Shown piece by piece: positions 8,766 to 17,818 of a stretch of DNA of 64,000 nucleotides. The notes beneath the pieces were generated by a model. The model worked only from the letters and a program-made list of their open reading frames with translations. It was not told the DNA's origin and did no database searches. Origin of the DNA: LGRD01 sp031378125 (GTDB taxonomy: Bacteria > Pseudomonadota > Gammaproteobacteria > Burkholderiales > Burkholderiaceae_C). Both the position numbers and the translations under genes were made by a program. The DNA lies in NCBI GenBank assembly GCA_031378125.1, contig JANNDW010000285.1, forward strand, positions 6,004-70,003. Reading direction: 5' to 3'. Within the stretch, counting starts at the first letter, position 1. The number at the start of each line of letters is the position of its first letter.

Positions 8766-10028
8766 ATGCACCTGTCAGAACTGAAAGCGATCCACGTTTC
8801 CGAGCTCATCACGATGGGCGAGGCACTGGAGATCGAGAACGTCGCCCGAATGCGCAAGCAGGAGTTGATGTTCGCGATCATGAAGAAGCGTGCCAAGGGC
8901 GGCGAACAGGTGTTCGGCGACGGCGTGCTGGAAGTGCTGCCCGACGGCTTTGGCTTCCTGCGATCGCCGGACGCCAGCTACATGGCGTCCACCGACGACA
9001 TCTACCTCAGCCCGAGCCAGATCCGCCGCTTCAACCTGCACACCGGCGACGCCGTCGAAGGCGAGGTGCGGGTGCCCAAGGATGGTGAACGCTACTTCGC
9101 GCTCGTCAAGGTCGACCGCGTGAACGGCCTGACGCCCGAGGAGAGCAAGCACAAGATCATGTTTGAGAACTTGACGCCGCTGTTCCCCAAGGAGCAGTTC
9201 AAGCTCGAGCGGGACATCAAGTCCGAAGAGAACATCACCAGCCGCATCATCGACTTGATTGCCCCGCTGGGCAAAGGCCAGCGCGCCCTGCTCGTCTCCG
9301 CGCCGAAGAGCGGCAAGACGGTGATGATGCAGAACCTCGCGCACGCGTTGATCGCCAACTACCCCGAGGTTTACTTGATCGTGCTGCTGGTCGACGAGCG
9401 GCCGGAAGAAGTGACCGAGATGCAGCGCACCGTGCGCGGCGAGGTCATCAGCTCGACCTTCGACGAGCCGGCCGCTCGCCATGTGCAAGTGGCCGAGATG
9501 GTGATCGAACGCGCCAAGCGCCTGGTCGAGATGAAGAAGGACGTGATCATCCTGCTCGACTCCATCACCCGGCTCGCGCGCGCCTACAACAACGTGTTGC
9601 CTTCCTCCGGCAAGGTGCTGACCGGCGGTGTCGATGCCAATGCCTTGCAGCGGCCCAAGCGGTTCTTCGGCGCGGCGCGAAACATCGAGGAAGGCGGCTC
9701 GTTGACCATCATCGGAACGGCACTGGTCGACACCGGCAGCCGGATGGACGAAGTGATCTACGAAGAGTTCAAAGGCACCGGCAACTGCGAGATCCACCTG
9801 GATCGCCGCATGGCCGAGAAGCGTGTCTACCCGTCCATCTTGCTCAACAAATCAGGCACGCGGCGCGAGGAACTGTTGCTCAAGCCCGAGATCCTGCAAA
9901 AGACCTGGATCCTGCGCAAACTGCTGTACGCGATGGACGAAATCGAGGCCATGGAATTCATTCTCGACAAGATGAAGGCCACCAAGAACAACCTCGACTT
10001 CTTCGACATGATGCGACGAGGCGGATGA
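8766..10028 (+). CDS. rho: Transcription termination factor Rho
   Basis: This 420-residue protein is the hexameric RNA helicase that terminates untranslated transcripts. It shows the N-terminal helix bundle, the cold-shock-like RNA-binding segment (EVLPDGFGFLRSP), the ATPase P-loop SAPKSGKT and the VDERPEEVTEM stretch. It ends with the C-terminal RNA-loop region typical of Rho. The frame is open further upstream, but ATG 8766 gives the family start MHLSELKAIHVSELI and the usual length. It follows trxA and precedes rpmE2 on the same strand. Confidence 0.98.
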   Translation: MHLSELKAIHVSELITMGEALEIENVARMRKQELMFAIMKKRAKGGEQVFGDGVLEVLPDGFGFLRSPDASYMASTDDIYLSPSQIRRFNLHTGDAVEGEVRVPKDGERYFALVKVDRVNGLTPEESKHKIMFENLTPLFPKEQFKLERDIKSEENITSRIIDLIAPLGKGQRALLVSAPKSGKTVMMQNLAHALIANYPEVYLIVLLVDERPEEVTEMQRTVRGEVISSTFDEPAARHVQVAEMVIERAKRLVEMKKDVIILLDSITRLARAYNNVLPSSGKVLTGGVDANALQRPKRFFGAARNIEEGGSLTIIGTALVDTGSRMDEVIYEEFKGTGNCEIHLDRRMAEKRVYPSILLNKSGTRREELLLKPEILQKTWILRKLLYAMDEIEAMEFILDKMKATKNNLDFFDMMRRGG

Positions 10029-10149
10029 GCCGGAGCCGGTCTATCGTTTCAACGCTACAATCCAAGCCTACCCGCCCTATGACAAGTGCGCCGAACAGGT
10101 CGGCGTGGCTCTCACCGAAACAGCGGCGTCAACAGGTCAGAGGATTCCC

Positions 10150-10410
10150 ATGAAAGAAGGCATTCACCCCAGCTACCGCGAAGTGTGCTTCGTGGATCTG
10201 TCCAACGGTTTCAAATTCGTGACGCGCTCTTGCGCGCAAACGCGCGAAACGGTGAAGATGGACGACGGCCGCGAGTTGCCGCTGTACAAGCTGGAAACCA
10301 CCAGCGAATCACATCCTTTCTACACCGGCACCCAAAAGAGCGTGGATTCGCTGGGCGGCCGCGTCGAGAAGTTTCGCAATAAGTTCGCGCACCTGGGCGC
10401 GAAGAAGTAA
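10150..10410 (+). CDS. rpmE2: 50S ribosomal protein L31, type B
   Basis: This 86-residue L31 is of the type B form: it starts MKEGIHPSYREVCFVDLSNG and lacks the four zinc-binding cysteines of type A. In bacteria with both types, type B L31 is often used under zinc limitation. I see no recognisable Zur operator in the 121 bases after rho. A strong intrinsic terminator follows, so rho and rpmE2 may form one transcription unit ending here. Confidence 0.96.
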   Translation: MKEGIHPSYREVCFVDLSNGFKFVTRSCAQTRETVKMDDGRELPLYKLETTSESHPFYTGTQKSVDSLGGRVEKFRNKFAHLGAKK

Positions 10411-10426
10411 AGACACCTCGGGTCTC

Positions 10427-10455
10427 AAAAAAGGCAGCTTCGGGCTGCCTTTTTT
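10427..10455 (+). terminator. Intrinsic terminator after rpmE2
   Basis: An A-rich arm and GGCAGC pair with GCTGCC around a TTCG loop, and a run of T follows directly. This is the clearest intrinsic terminator in the first 20 kb. Confidence 0.92.
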
Positions 10456-10504
10456 GTTTGCCATCCGATCTCCGGATCGTTAGTCGCTGACACCCGCTTT
10501 TGCC

Positions 10505-12172
10505 GTGAATTCACCCAACCCCGCCTTGGTCTCGCAACGCGCGGCCCAGCGCCTTCCCAGGCCGGCACTGCTGCTGTTCTGCGCCGCCTATGTGTTGCCT
10601 GGCCTGTTCGGCAGAGATCCCTGGAAAGGTGCCGACATCAGTGCGTTTGGCTACATGCTGAACATCGCGCAAGGAAAGACGCCGTGGCTCTCCCCGACCG
10701 TCGCTGGGCTGCCGGCGGATGCCGCTTTGTTGCCCTACTGGCTGGGTGCGTCGTTCATCAAGCTGCTCGGGCCCTGGGTCGAACCTGCGCTGGCCGCCAG
10801 AATTCCGTTCGCGTTGTTGCTGGCGCTGGTGCTGGTGCTGATCTGGTACAGCACCTACCACCTCGCCCGCACGGAGGCCGCCCAGCCGCTGCCCTTCGCG
10901 TTCGGCGGAGAGGCCCACCCGGTGGACTACGCGCGCGCCATCGCCGATGGTGCCGTTCTGGCCTTGATCGCCACGCTGGGCTTGTTGCAGCTGGGGCATG
11001 AAACCACTCCCGAGCTGGGGCAGCTGACCAGTGTTGCGCTGTTCCTCTACGCGCTGGCGGCCAGTCCATTTCGTTCGCTGCAAGCCAAGCTGGCTGTGCT
11101 GGTTGCCGTGCCCGCGCTGGCCGCAAGCGGGGCGCCCAGCATCGCCCTGGCCTTGAGCCTCAGTGGTGCGCTGATCTGCCGCAACTCCAGCTACCACCAG
11201 GTGCGCAACTTCGCGCCTTGGGTGCTGGTGGCGGGCGTTCTCGCGGTGGCGGTTGCGTCCGCCCTGGGTGCCTGGGGCTGGCGGCTAGAAAGTTACAGCG
11301 CAGCGCTCCAGCTGTGGGTTGTGGTGCGCCTGGTCGGCTGGTTCACCTGGCCCGCCATGCCGCTCGCGCTGTGGACCTTGTGGCGCTGGCGCAAGCATTT
11401 GTTGAACCGGCATATTTCCATTCCGCTGGGATCGGTACTCGTGTCCCTCGGGGCTTGCGTCGCGATGGGAGGATCGGACCGCGCCTTGATGCTCGGATTA
11501 CCCGCCTTGGCCGTTCTGGCGGCGTTTTCGTTGCCGACCCTGCAACGCAGCACCGCCGCGGCGATCGACTGGTTCTCGGTGTTCTTCTTCAGCCTCTGTG
11601 CCATTGCCATCTGGGTGATCTACGTGTCCATGCAGACCGGCTACCCAGCCAAACCAGCCGCCAACGTGGCGCGCCTGACGCCCGGGTTCACACCGACCTT
11701 CTCACTCCTGGCCCTGGTGCTGGCCATGGTTGGCAGCCTGGCCTGGCTGTGGCTGGTGCAGTGGCGCACCGGGCGCAACCGCCACCCGCTGTGGAAAAGC
11801 CTGGTCTTGCCAGCCAGCGGCGTGGCGCTGTGCTGGTTGTTGTTGATGACCCTGCTGCTGCCACCGCTGGATCACGCCAGAAGTTATCGCGCATTCGTGC
11901 AGCGCATTGCCCAGCACATTCCGAAGGAAGCCTGCATCTCCGCACCCGGTCTCCAACGGGGTCAACTGGCGGCACTGCAGTACCTGGGGGAGTTCCGCGT
12001 CGACGCGGTAACGCCGGTCCAGACATCGACGTGCGACTACCTTCTTCAGATGGAAACGCGCCTCAAGCCCAGTGACGTGGGCCCAGGCTGGCAATTGCTG
12101 GCCCGCGAGAAACGCAACAACAATGAAGATGAAATCACCGCGGTCTTTCGCCGAGCGTCCGGCTCACGCTGA
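10505..12172 (+). CDS. ArnT/GT39-like integral membrane glycosyltransferase
   Basis: This 555-residue protein has about a dozen hydrophobic segments. An early loop, LFGRDPWKGADISAFGYML, resembles the acidic first periplasmic loop of GT-C glycosyltransferases such as ArnT, which use polyprenyl-linked sugars. A later loop region (HPVDYARAIADGAV) also fits that layout. The start is GTG at 10505, shortly after the rpmE2 terminator. It converges with phoR, with 7 bases between the stops. The sugar and acceptor cannot be told from the sequence. Confidence 0.65.
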   Translation: MNSPNPALVSQRAAQRLPRPALLLFCAAYVLPGLFGRDPWKGADISAFGYMLNIAQGKTPWLSPTVAGLPADAALLPYWLGASFIKLLGPWVEPALAARIPFALLLALVLVLIWYSTYHLARTEAAQPLPFAFGGEAHPVDYARAIADGAVLALIATLGLLQLGHETTPELGQLTSVALFLYALAASPFRSLQAKLAVLVAVPALAASGAPSIALALSLSGALICRNSSYHQVRNFAPWVLVAGVLAVAVASALGAWGWRLESYSAALQLWVVVRLVGWFTWPAMPLALWTLWRWRKHLLNRHISIPLGSVLVSLGACVAMGGSDRALMLGLPALAVLAAFSLPTLQRSTAAAIDWFSVFFFSLCAIAIWVIYVSMQTGYPAKPAANVARLTPGFTPTFSLLALVLAMVGSLAWLWLVQWRTGRNRHPLWKSLVLPASGVALCWLLLMTLLLPPLDHARSYRAFVQRIAQHIPKEACISAPGLQRGQLAALQYLGEFRVDAVTPVQTSTCDYLLQMETRLKPSDVGPGWQLLAREKRNNNEDEITAVFRRASGSR

Positions 12173-12179
12173 GCGCGAG

Positions 12180-13544
12180 TCAATGGATTTCGGGCTGTGT
12201 TGGTTCGGAATCGAGTGCGGCACTCACGGCTGTATTCGCCGGCCGCGTACGCGCTGCCGGGAAGACCAACCTGAAACTCGAACCTTTGCCAAGCTCGCTT
12301 TGAATGTCGAGCTCGCCCCCGTGGCGCTGCACCACGTGTTTGACGATGGACAAACCCAGTCCCGTGCCGCCCGTATCCCGCGCCCGGCTGCCGTCAACGC
12401 GGTAGAACCGCTCGGTCAGGCGCGGCAAGTGCTCGCGTGCAATGCCGGGGCCGGTATCGGTGACCGACAGTTCGCCGCAGCCGTCGACGCGAATTCGCCA
12501 GGCAACATCGATGCACCCCGGCGCCGGGGTGTAGCGAACGGCGTTGTTCACCAGGTTGGTGACGGCGCTCAGCAGTTCCGGCTCCGCCCCGGCTATCTGC
12601 AACCCGTCGCAGCCCACGAAGCTGAACTGGTGTCGCCCCGCCGACACCACCTTGGCTTCGATCTCCACCTGGGCCATCAGCGTGCCGATGGCAACCCAGC
12701 GCTCCGAGCTCGGCCGCGGGCTGCCCTCCAGCTGAGCCAGGGTCAGCAGGTCGTTCACCAGGGTGCCCATGCGACGAGCCTGTTGCATCATCAGCTCCAG
12801 CACGCGCCGGCGCTCGACATCCGTCAGGGGCAAGCTGCTCAAGGTTTCGATGAAGCCGGTCAGCACGGTCAACGGCGTGCGAATCTCATGCGACACGTTG
12901 GCGACAAAATCGCGCCGCATGGCTTCGGACCGTTCGTGACTGGTGACATCCTGAGACAACACGATCTTCAGGTCGTCGCCGTAGCGGCGGATCAACACCG
13001 ACAAGATGCCGTTCCGGCGCGGCGCGGGGAACCGCACGGCTTCAGAAAACTCGCCCTCCTGCAGATAGGCCACAAACGCCGGCGCACGAATCAGGTTGGT
13101 GACGCGCTGGCGAATGTCGCGTTTCGGATCGATGCCGAAGTGGTCGGCGGCCATCGCATTGCACCAGTCGATCTGGTCGCCGGCATCGAGCAGCATCACG
13201 CCATTCGGCGAGGCCTCGATGGCCGAGAGAAACTGCGACAGACGAATCCGCTCCTGGGCGGTCTCACGCTCATGGATGCGAACCGATCTCTCCACGCGGT
13301 AACCGATCTCGCCCCAGAAACCGGTGTCTCGCGGTGCCTGATTTTCCTGGGATCCGCGCAACCAGTGGATCAGCCGATAACCACGCAGGGTGTCAAGCAC
13401 CGCCAGAGCAGCGACGGCGCACGCGCCACCGATCAATTCACTGATGAAGGGTGCCTGCACCTGGCCACCGATAAAGTGCCCGGCGAACCCACCAAGCACC
13501 ACGACCAGCATGCCTGTCAGGATGCGCGGCAGCAGCCAGGTCAA
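12180..13544 (-). CDS. phoR: Phosphate regulon sensor histidine kinase PhoR
   Basis: This 454-residue kinase has two N-terminal membrane segments (about residues 8-28 and 36-52). A PAS domain starts near residue 105 (FLSAIEASPNGVMLLDA). The HisKA box has His219 in NVSHEIRTPL, and the ATPase domain shows LVNNAVRYTP, DTGPGI and GGTGLGLSIV. It phosphorylates PhoB when the Pst/PhoU complex signals phosphate shortage. It is the last gene of the pst-pho cluster, 22 bases after phoB. The second membrane span and the PAS linker match the usual PhoR layout. Confidence 0.95.
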   Translation of the reverse strand: MTWLLPRILTGMLVVVLGGFAGHFIGGQVQAPFISELIGGACAVAALAVLDTLRGYRLIHWLRGSQENQAPRDTGFWGEIGYRVERSVRIHERETAQERIRLSQFLSAIEASPNGVMLLDAGDQIDWCNAMAADHFGIDPKRDIRQRVTNLIRAPAFVAYLQEGEFSEAVRFPAPRRNGILSVLIRRYGDDLKIVLSQDVTSHERSEAMRRDFVANVSHEIRTPLTVLTGFIETLSSLPLTDVERRRVLELMMQQARRMGTLVNDLLTLAQLEGSPRPSSERWVAIGTLMAQVEIEAKVVSAGRHQFSFVGCDGLQIAGAEPELLSAVTNLVNNAVRYTPAPGCIDVAWRIRVDGCGELSVTDTGPGIAREHLPRLTERFYRVDGSRARDTGGTGLGLSIVKHVVQRHGGELDIQSELGKGSSFRLVFPAARTRPANTAVSAALDSEPTQPEIH

Positions 13545-13566
13545 GACATTCCCCGCGTCCGACCGG

Positions 13567-14268
13567 TCATCCCGACACGGCCTGAACCTGCTGTGTCAAG
13601 CGGTAGCCCGCGCCGCGCACGGTTTCGATCATGTGCGCGCACCGCACCGGGTTCAATGCCTCGCGCAGGCGCTTCACATGCACGTCCACCGTGCGCTCTT
13701 CGATGAACACGTGATCGCCCCAGACGCGGTCCAGAAGCTGTGCCCGGCTGTGCACCCGCTCGGGATGGGTCATGAAAAAGTGCAACAACCGAAACTCGGT
13801 GGGGCCCAGCCTGACTTCCTGCCCGTTGCTCGTGACTCGCCGTGTACCGGGGTCAAGATGGAGCAGTCCGATGCTGACCGCCGTGTCCAGCGACTCCGGG
13901 GCCTTGCGGCGCAACACCGCCCGAATACGGGCCATCAACTCGTGGGTCGAAAAGGGCTTGGTCAGGTAGTCGTCAGCGCCGGCGTCCAGCCCGGCGATCT
14001 TGTCGGACTCTTCAACCCGCGCCGTCAGCATGATGACCGGCATTTCACGGGTGCGCGCCTGCGATCGCCAACGCTTGGCCAGCGCCAGACCCGACTGCCC
14101 GGGCAGCATCCAGTCGAGCAGTACCAGGTCCGGCAGCACGCCGTCCACGGCCGCCTGCGCTTCTTCGGCGTCCACCGCCAAGCTGACAGCGTGTCCCGCG
14201 TGGCGCAGGTTGATGGCAATCAATTCGGCGATGGCCCCCTCGTCCTCGACAACCAGAACCCGGCTCAT
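13567..14268 (-). CDS. phoB: Phosphate regulon response regulator PhoB
   Basis: This 233-residue OmpR-family regulator has the receiver phosphoacceptor Asp52 (LLDWMLPG) and the conserved Lys in the YLTKPF stretch. The C-terminal winged helix contains VWGDHVFIEERTVDVHVKRLREAL. Activated PhoB binds Pho boxes, and two candidates lie at the other end of this cluster. It starts 25 bases after phoU. Confidence 0.96.
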   Translation of the reverse strand: MSRVLVVEDEGAIAELIAINLRHAGHAVSLAVDAEEAQAAVDGVLPDLVLLDWMLPGQSGLALAKRWRSQARTREMPVIMLTARVEESDKIAGLDAGADDYLTKPFSTHELMARIRAVLRRKAPESLDTAVSIGLLHLDPGTRRVTSNGQEVRLGPTEFRLLHFFMTHPERVHSRAQLLDRVWGDHVFIEERTVDVHVKRLREALNPVRCAHMIETVRGAGYRLTQQVQAVSG

Positions 14269-14293
14269 GCTTCATCTCCCGCGCGGCAATGCT

Positions 14294-15001
14294 TCATCGA
14301 ACCAGCGTCTCCACCGTGCCCACCGGGTTGTGCCGCACATCGGTTCCCTTGACGATGTAGATCACCTGTTCGGCCAGGTTCTTCGCATGATCACCCACCC
14401 GCTCGATCGCCTTGCCGACGAACACCAGATCGATGCTCGCCGAGATGGTGCGCGGGTCTTCCATCATGAAAGTGATGAGCTTGCGAATCAGGCCTTCGAA
14501 TTCCTGGTCGATCAGGTCATCGGACTTGAGCACCTCGACGGCCTTGTCCACATCCAGTCGTGCAAACGCATCAAGTGCCTTGCGCAGCTGCGTGACCGCC
14601 AGTTCGGATTCATGCGCCAGGTCGTTGACCGGCAGGCGCAGCCGGGTCGACACGCCGGCGTTGATCAAGCGTTGCACGGTGCGGGCGATGCGCGCCGCCT
14701 CGTCGCCGACGCGCTCCAGGTTGGCGATCGTCTTCGAAATGGCGATCAACAGGCGCAGGTCGCGCGCGGTGGGTTGGCGGCGGGCAATGATGCTGGACAG
14801 GTCACTGTCGATCTCGACCTCCATCGCATTGACCCGTTCCTCGGTGGCCAGCACTTCGGAGGCTACTTCGCCGTTGAACTGCGTCAACGCGTAGACGGCG
14901 CGAGCCACCTGCGACTCCACCATGCCGCCCATTTCCAGAACCCGCGTGGAAACCCCGCTGAGTTCGGCGTCGAATTGTGTGGACAGATGTTTGCTGCTCA
15001 T
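14294..15001 (-). CDS. phoU: Phosphate signalling protein PhoU
   Basis: This 235-residue protein has the two-repeat helical PhoU fold. The repeats carry metal-binding signatures, visible in the ISKTIANLERVGDEAARIAR and VGKAIERVGDHAKNLAEQ stretches. It links the Pst transporter to PhoR and keeps the regulon off when phosphate is sufficient. It lies between pstB and phoB, 55 bases after pstB. Confidence 0.96.
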   Translation of the reverse strand: MSSKHLSTQFDAELSGVSTRVLEMGGMVESQVARAVYALTQFNGEVASEVLATEERVNAMEVEIDSDLSSIIARRQPTARDLRLLIAISKTIANLERVGDEAARIARTVQRLINAGVSTRLRLPVNDLAHESELAVTQLRKALDAFARLDVDKAVEVLKSDDLIDQEFEGLIRKLITFMMEDPRTISASIDLVFVGKAIERVGDHAKNLAEQVIYIVKGTDVRHNPVGTVETLVR

Positions 15002-15056
15002 GGCGGTTTCCTTTGATTGTGCGGCACGCTGCCACGCGCCGGCGCTGCAGGCCGGC

Positions 15057-15842
15057 TCACCCGAACCGGCCGGTGATGTAGTCCTCGGTGTCCTTTTTCT
15101 TGGGCTTCATGAACAAGTCGGACGTGGGCCCAAACTCGATCAGGTCGCCCAGGTACATGTAGGCGGTGTAGTCGGAGCAGCGCGCCGCTTGCTGCATGTT
15201 GTGCGTGACGATGACGACGGTGTAGTCAGCCCTGAGTTCGTGGATCAACTCTTCGATCTTGCCGGTAGAGATGGGGTCCAGCGCCGAGCACGGCTCGTCC
15301 AGCAGCAGCACCTCGGGTTTGATGGCGATGCCACGTGCGATGCACAGGCGCTGCTGCTGGCCGCCCGACAGCCCGGAGCCGCTCTGTTCGAGTTTGTCCT
15401 TGACCTCGTTCCACAGCGCGGCCTTCTTCAACGCCCACTCGACCCGTTCGTCCATCTCCACCCGGGGCAGCGTCTCGAACAGACGCACGCCGAAGGCGAT
15501 GTTGTCGTAGATCGACATCGGGAACGGCGTCGGCTTCTGGAACACCATGCCGATCTTGGCACGCATCAGCGACACGTCCTGTCTGGAGGTCAGGATGTCC
15601 TTGCCATCGAGCAGGATCTCGCCTTCGGCGCGCTGCTCAGGGTAAAGCTCGAACATGCGGTTGAAGGAGCGAAGCAGCGTGGACTTGCCGCACCCCGATG
15701 GACCGATGAAGGCGGTGACCTTCTTCTCCGGGATGTCGAGGTTGATCCTCTTCAGCGCCTGGAACTTGCCATAGTAAAAGTTCAGGTCGCGCACAGAGAG
15801 TTTGACCTTCTCGGTGACCGGCAGGTTGACTTTGACATCCAT
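15057..15842 (-). CDS. pstB: Phosphate ABC transporter ATP-binding protein PstB
   Basis: This 261-residue ATPase shows Walker A (GPSGCGKSTLLRSFNR), the ABC signature LSGGQQQRLCIARG and Walker B (LLLDEPCSALDP). It powers phosphate import through PstC and PstA. The frame continues upstream to 15860, but only through an ATT codon, so ATG 15842 is taken as the start. It lies 18 bases after pstA. Confidence 0.96.
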   Translation of the reverse strand: MDVKVNLPVTEKVKLSVRDLNFYYGKFQALKRINLDIPEKKVTAFIGPSGCGKSTLLRSFNRMFELYPEQRAEGEILLDGKDILTSRQDVSLMRAKIGMVFQKPTPFPMSIYDNIAFGVRLFETLPRVEMDERVEWALKKAALWNEVKDKLEQSGSGLSGGQQQRLCIARGIAIKPEVLLLDEPCSALDPISTGKIEELIHELRADYTVVIVTHNMQQAARCSDYTAYMYLGDLIEFGPTSDLFMKPKKKDTEDYITGRFG

Positions 15843-15860
15843 GTGGCAGACCTCAGGCAA

Positions 15861-16733
15861 TCAATTCTTGCTGCGGAACAACACGCGCGCCAGGATGTTC
15901 AGCACCAGCACGCCCAGTGTGATCAGGAACACCCCCGCCCAGGCCAGCTTCTGCCAGTTTTCGTAGGGGCTCATCGCGAACTTGAAAATCGTGACCGGCA
16001 GGCTGGCCATCGGCTCGCCCAGACTGGAGACCCAGAACTGGTTCGACAGTGCGGTGAAGAGCAGCGGCGCGGTCTCGCCCGAAATGCGCGCCACCGCCAG
16101 CAGGATGCCGGTCATCACGCCCGCGCGCACGGCTTTCAGCGTGATGCTGGAGATGAGTTTCCATTTCGGTGTGCCCAAAGCGTAGGCGGCTTCGCGCAGC
16201 GCGTTCGGAACCAGCAGCAGCATGTTCTCCGTCTGACGGATCACCACCGGAATCACGATCAGCGCCAGCGCCAGAACACCGGCATAACCGGAAAACGTCT
16301 TCATCGGTGCCACCACCACGGCGTAGATGAACAGGCCGACCACGATGCTGGGCGCCGACAACAGGATGTCGTTGATGAAGCGCGTGGTGCTGCCCAGCCA
16401 GCCTTTGCGCCCATACTCGGCGAGGTAGATGCCGGCCATCACGCCGACTGGCGTGCCGATCAGGGTGGCCGCGCCCACCATCATCAGCGAGCCGAAGATG
16501 GCATTGGCCAAGCCGCCCGTGTCCGCTTGCGGGGGAGGCGTCATTTCGGTGAAGACCGCCAGGTTGATGCCGCCGATTCCCAAACGGATGGTCTCGGCCA
16601 AAATCCAGATCAACCAAAACAGACCGAAGGCCATCGCTCCCAGCGACAGCGTCAGCGCCACCGCATTGACCCGCTTGCGACGCTTGTGTTTGGCCAGCCG
16701 AGGGTCGGTGGCATCAAGCATCGCAGCGCTCAT
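15861..16733 (-). CDS. pstA: Phosphate ABC transporter permease PstA
   Basis: This 290-residue permease has about six membrane segments. The EAA-type cytoplasmic loop is near ALREAAYALGTPKWKLISSITL. With PstC it forms the membrane channel of the high-affinity phosphate importer. Its ATG overlaps the pstC stop by four bases, which indicates coupled translation. Confidence 0.95.
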   Translation of the reverse strand: MSAAMLDATDPRLAKHKRRKRVNAVALTLSLGAMAFGLFWLIWILAETIRLGIGGINLAVFTEMTPPPQADTGGLANAIFGSLMMVGAATLIGTPVGVMAGIYLAEYGRKGWLGSTTRFINDILLSAPSIVVGLFIYAVVVAPMKTFSGYAGVLALALIVIPVVIRQTENMLLLVPNALREAAYALGTPKWKLISSITLKAVRAGVMTGILLAVARISGETAPLLFTALSNQFWVSSLGEPMASLPVTIFKFAMSPYENWQKLAWAGVFLITLGVLVLNILARVLFRSKN

Positions 16734-17764
16734 GAACGGCCCCCCTCACCTTTTTTCAGTTGCGCCAGCAACAGCTTGGACAACGCCAGCACGACGAACG
16801 TGATGAAGAACAACACCAAGCCCAGATAAATCAGCGCGGCCTGGTGCAAGCCCGCGCCGGCCTCCGCAAATTCGTTGGCCAGCGCCGAAGTGATGCTGTT
16901 GGCCGCTTCGAACAAGGACAAGCTGTTCAGTTGGTTGAAGTTGCCGATGACGAAGGTGACTGCCATGGTCTCGCCGATCGCTCGACCCAGGCCCAGCATG
17001 ATGCCGCCGATGACCCCGGTCTTGGTGTACGGCAGAACCACCTTGAACATCACTTCCCAGGTGGTGGAGCCCAGTGCGTAAGCCGACTCCTTGAGCATCG
17101 GCGGCGTGACTTCAAAGACGTCGCGCATGACCGCGGCGATGTAGGGGATGATCATGATCGCCAGGATGATGCCCGCCGACAGGATGCCGATGCCCACCGG
17201 CGCGCCCGACACCAGTTCGCGCAGCACAGGCACATCGGCCAGCAACTTTTGCAGCGGCTGCTGCACGAAGGTCGACAAGATGGGGCTGAACACCAGCAAG
17301 CCCCACATGCCATAAACAATCGAAGGGACGGCGGCCAGCAACTCGATGGCCACGCCCAGCGGCCGCCGCAACCACGAGGGTGCCAGCTCGGTCAGAAACA
17401 GCGCGATGCCGAAGCTCACGGGAACGGCGATCACCAGCGCAATCAGCGAGGTCATCACTGTGCCGTAGATCATCACCAGGCCGCCGTAGCGGTTTTGCAC
17501 CGGGTCCCATTCGGTGCGCCACAAAAAGCTCAAGCCGTATTCCCGGATCGCCGGCATCGCGCCAACCAACAAGGAGCCGATGATGCCCAGCAGCAGCGCC
17601 AGTGTCAGCAGCGCGGCGCCGTGGGCAAGCACCGAAAACACGCTGTCCATCCAGGGTGAGGTCCGCCGGTTTTCGGGCGGCGAGCCGAGCGGGTCCGTGC
17701 GTTGCATCTTGTCATTGTCATAGTGCGATGCCGGAAGCGTAGCAGCCACAGTCCCTCCCATCAT
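16730..17764 (-). CDS. pstC: Phosphate ABC transporter permease PstC
   Basis: This 344-residue permease has six predicted spans and the EAA-type loop MLKESAYALGSTTWEVMFKVVLP. The start could be either of two adjacent ATGs (17764 or 17761) or the later MQRTDPLG; the longest is reported. A GC-rich hairpin separates it from pstS, and its stop overlaps pstA. Confidence 0.94.
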   Translation of the reverse strand: MMGGTVAATLPASHYDNDKMQRTDPLGSPPENRRTSPWMDSVFSVLAHGAALLTLALLLGIIGSLLVGAMPAIREYGLSFLWRTEWDPVQNRYGGLVMIYGTVMTSLIALVIAVPVSFGIALFLTELAPSWLRRPLGVAIELLAAVPSIVYGMWGLLVFSPILSTFVQQPLQKLLADVPVLRELVSGAPVGIGILSAGIILAIMIIPYIAAVMRDVFEVTPPMLKESAYALGSTTWEVMFKVVLPYTKTGVIGGIMLGLGRAIGETMAVTFVIGNFNQLNSLSLFEAANSITSALANEFAEAGAGLHQAALIYLGLVLFFITFVVLALSKLLLAQLKKGEGGRS

Positions 17765-17771
17765 GTTCAGG

Positions 17772-17795
17772 CCAGGGCGCCGGTTCGCGCCCTGG
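17772..17795 (-). promoter_or_regulatory. pstS-pstC intercistronic hairpin
   Basis: CCAGGGCGC and GCGCCCTGG (plus strand) form a perfect nine-base-pair stem with a six-base loop, 24 bases past the pstS stop. No U-tract follows on the minus strand. Such hairpins commonly stabilise the abundant binding-protein part of a transporter mRNA, and that is the likely role here. Confidence 0.65.
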
Positions 17796-17818
17796 TGGGT
17801 TGGTCGGTGACCGGAGCC

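Noticed and set aside
10056..10061. TACAAT considered as a -10 for rpmE2
   Set aside because: No -35-like sequence at a suitable distance.
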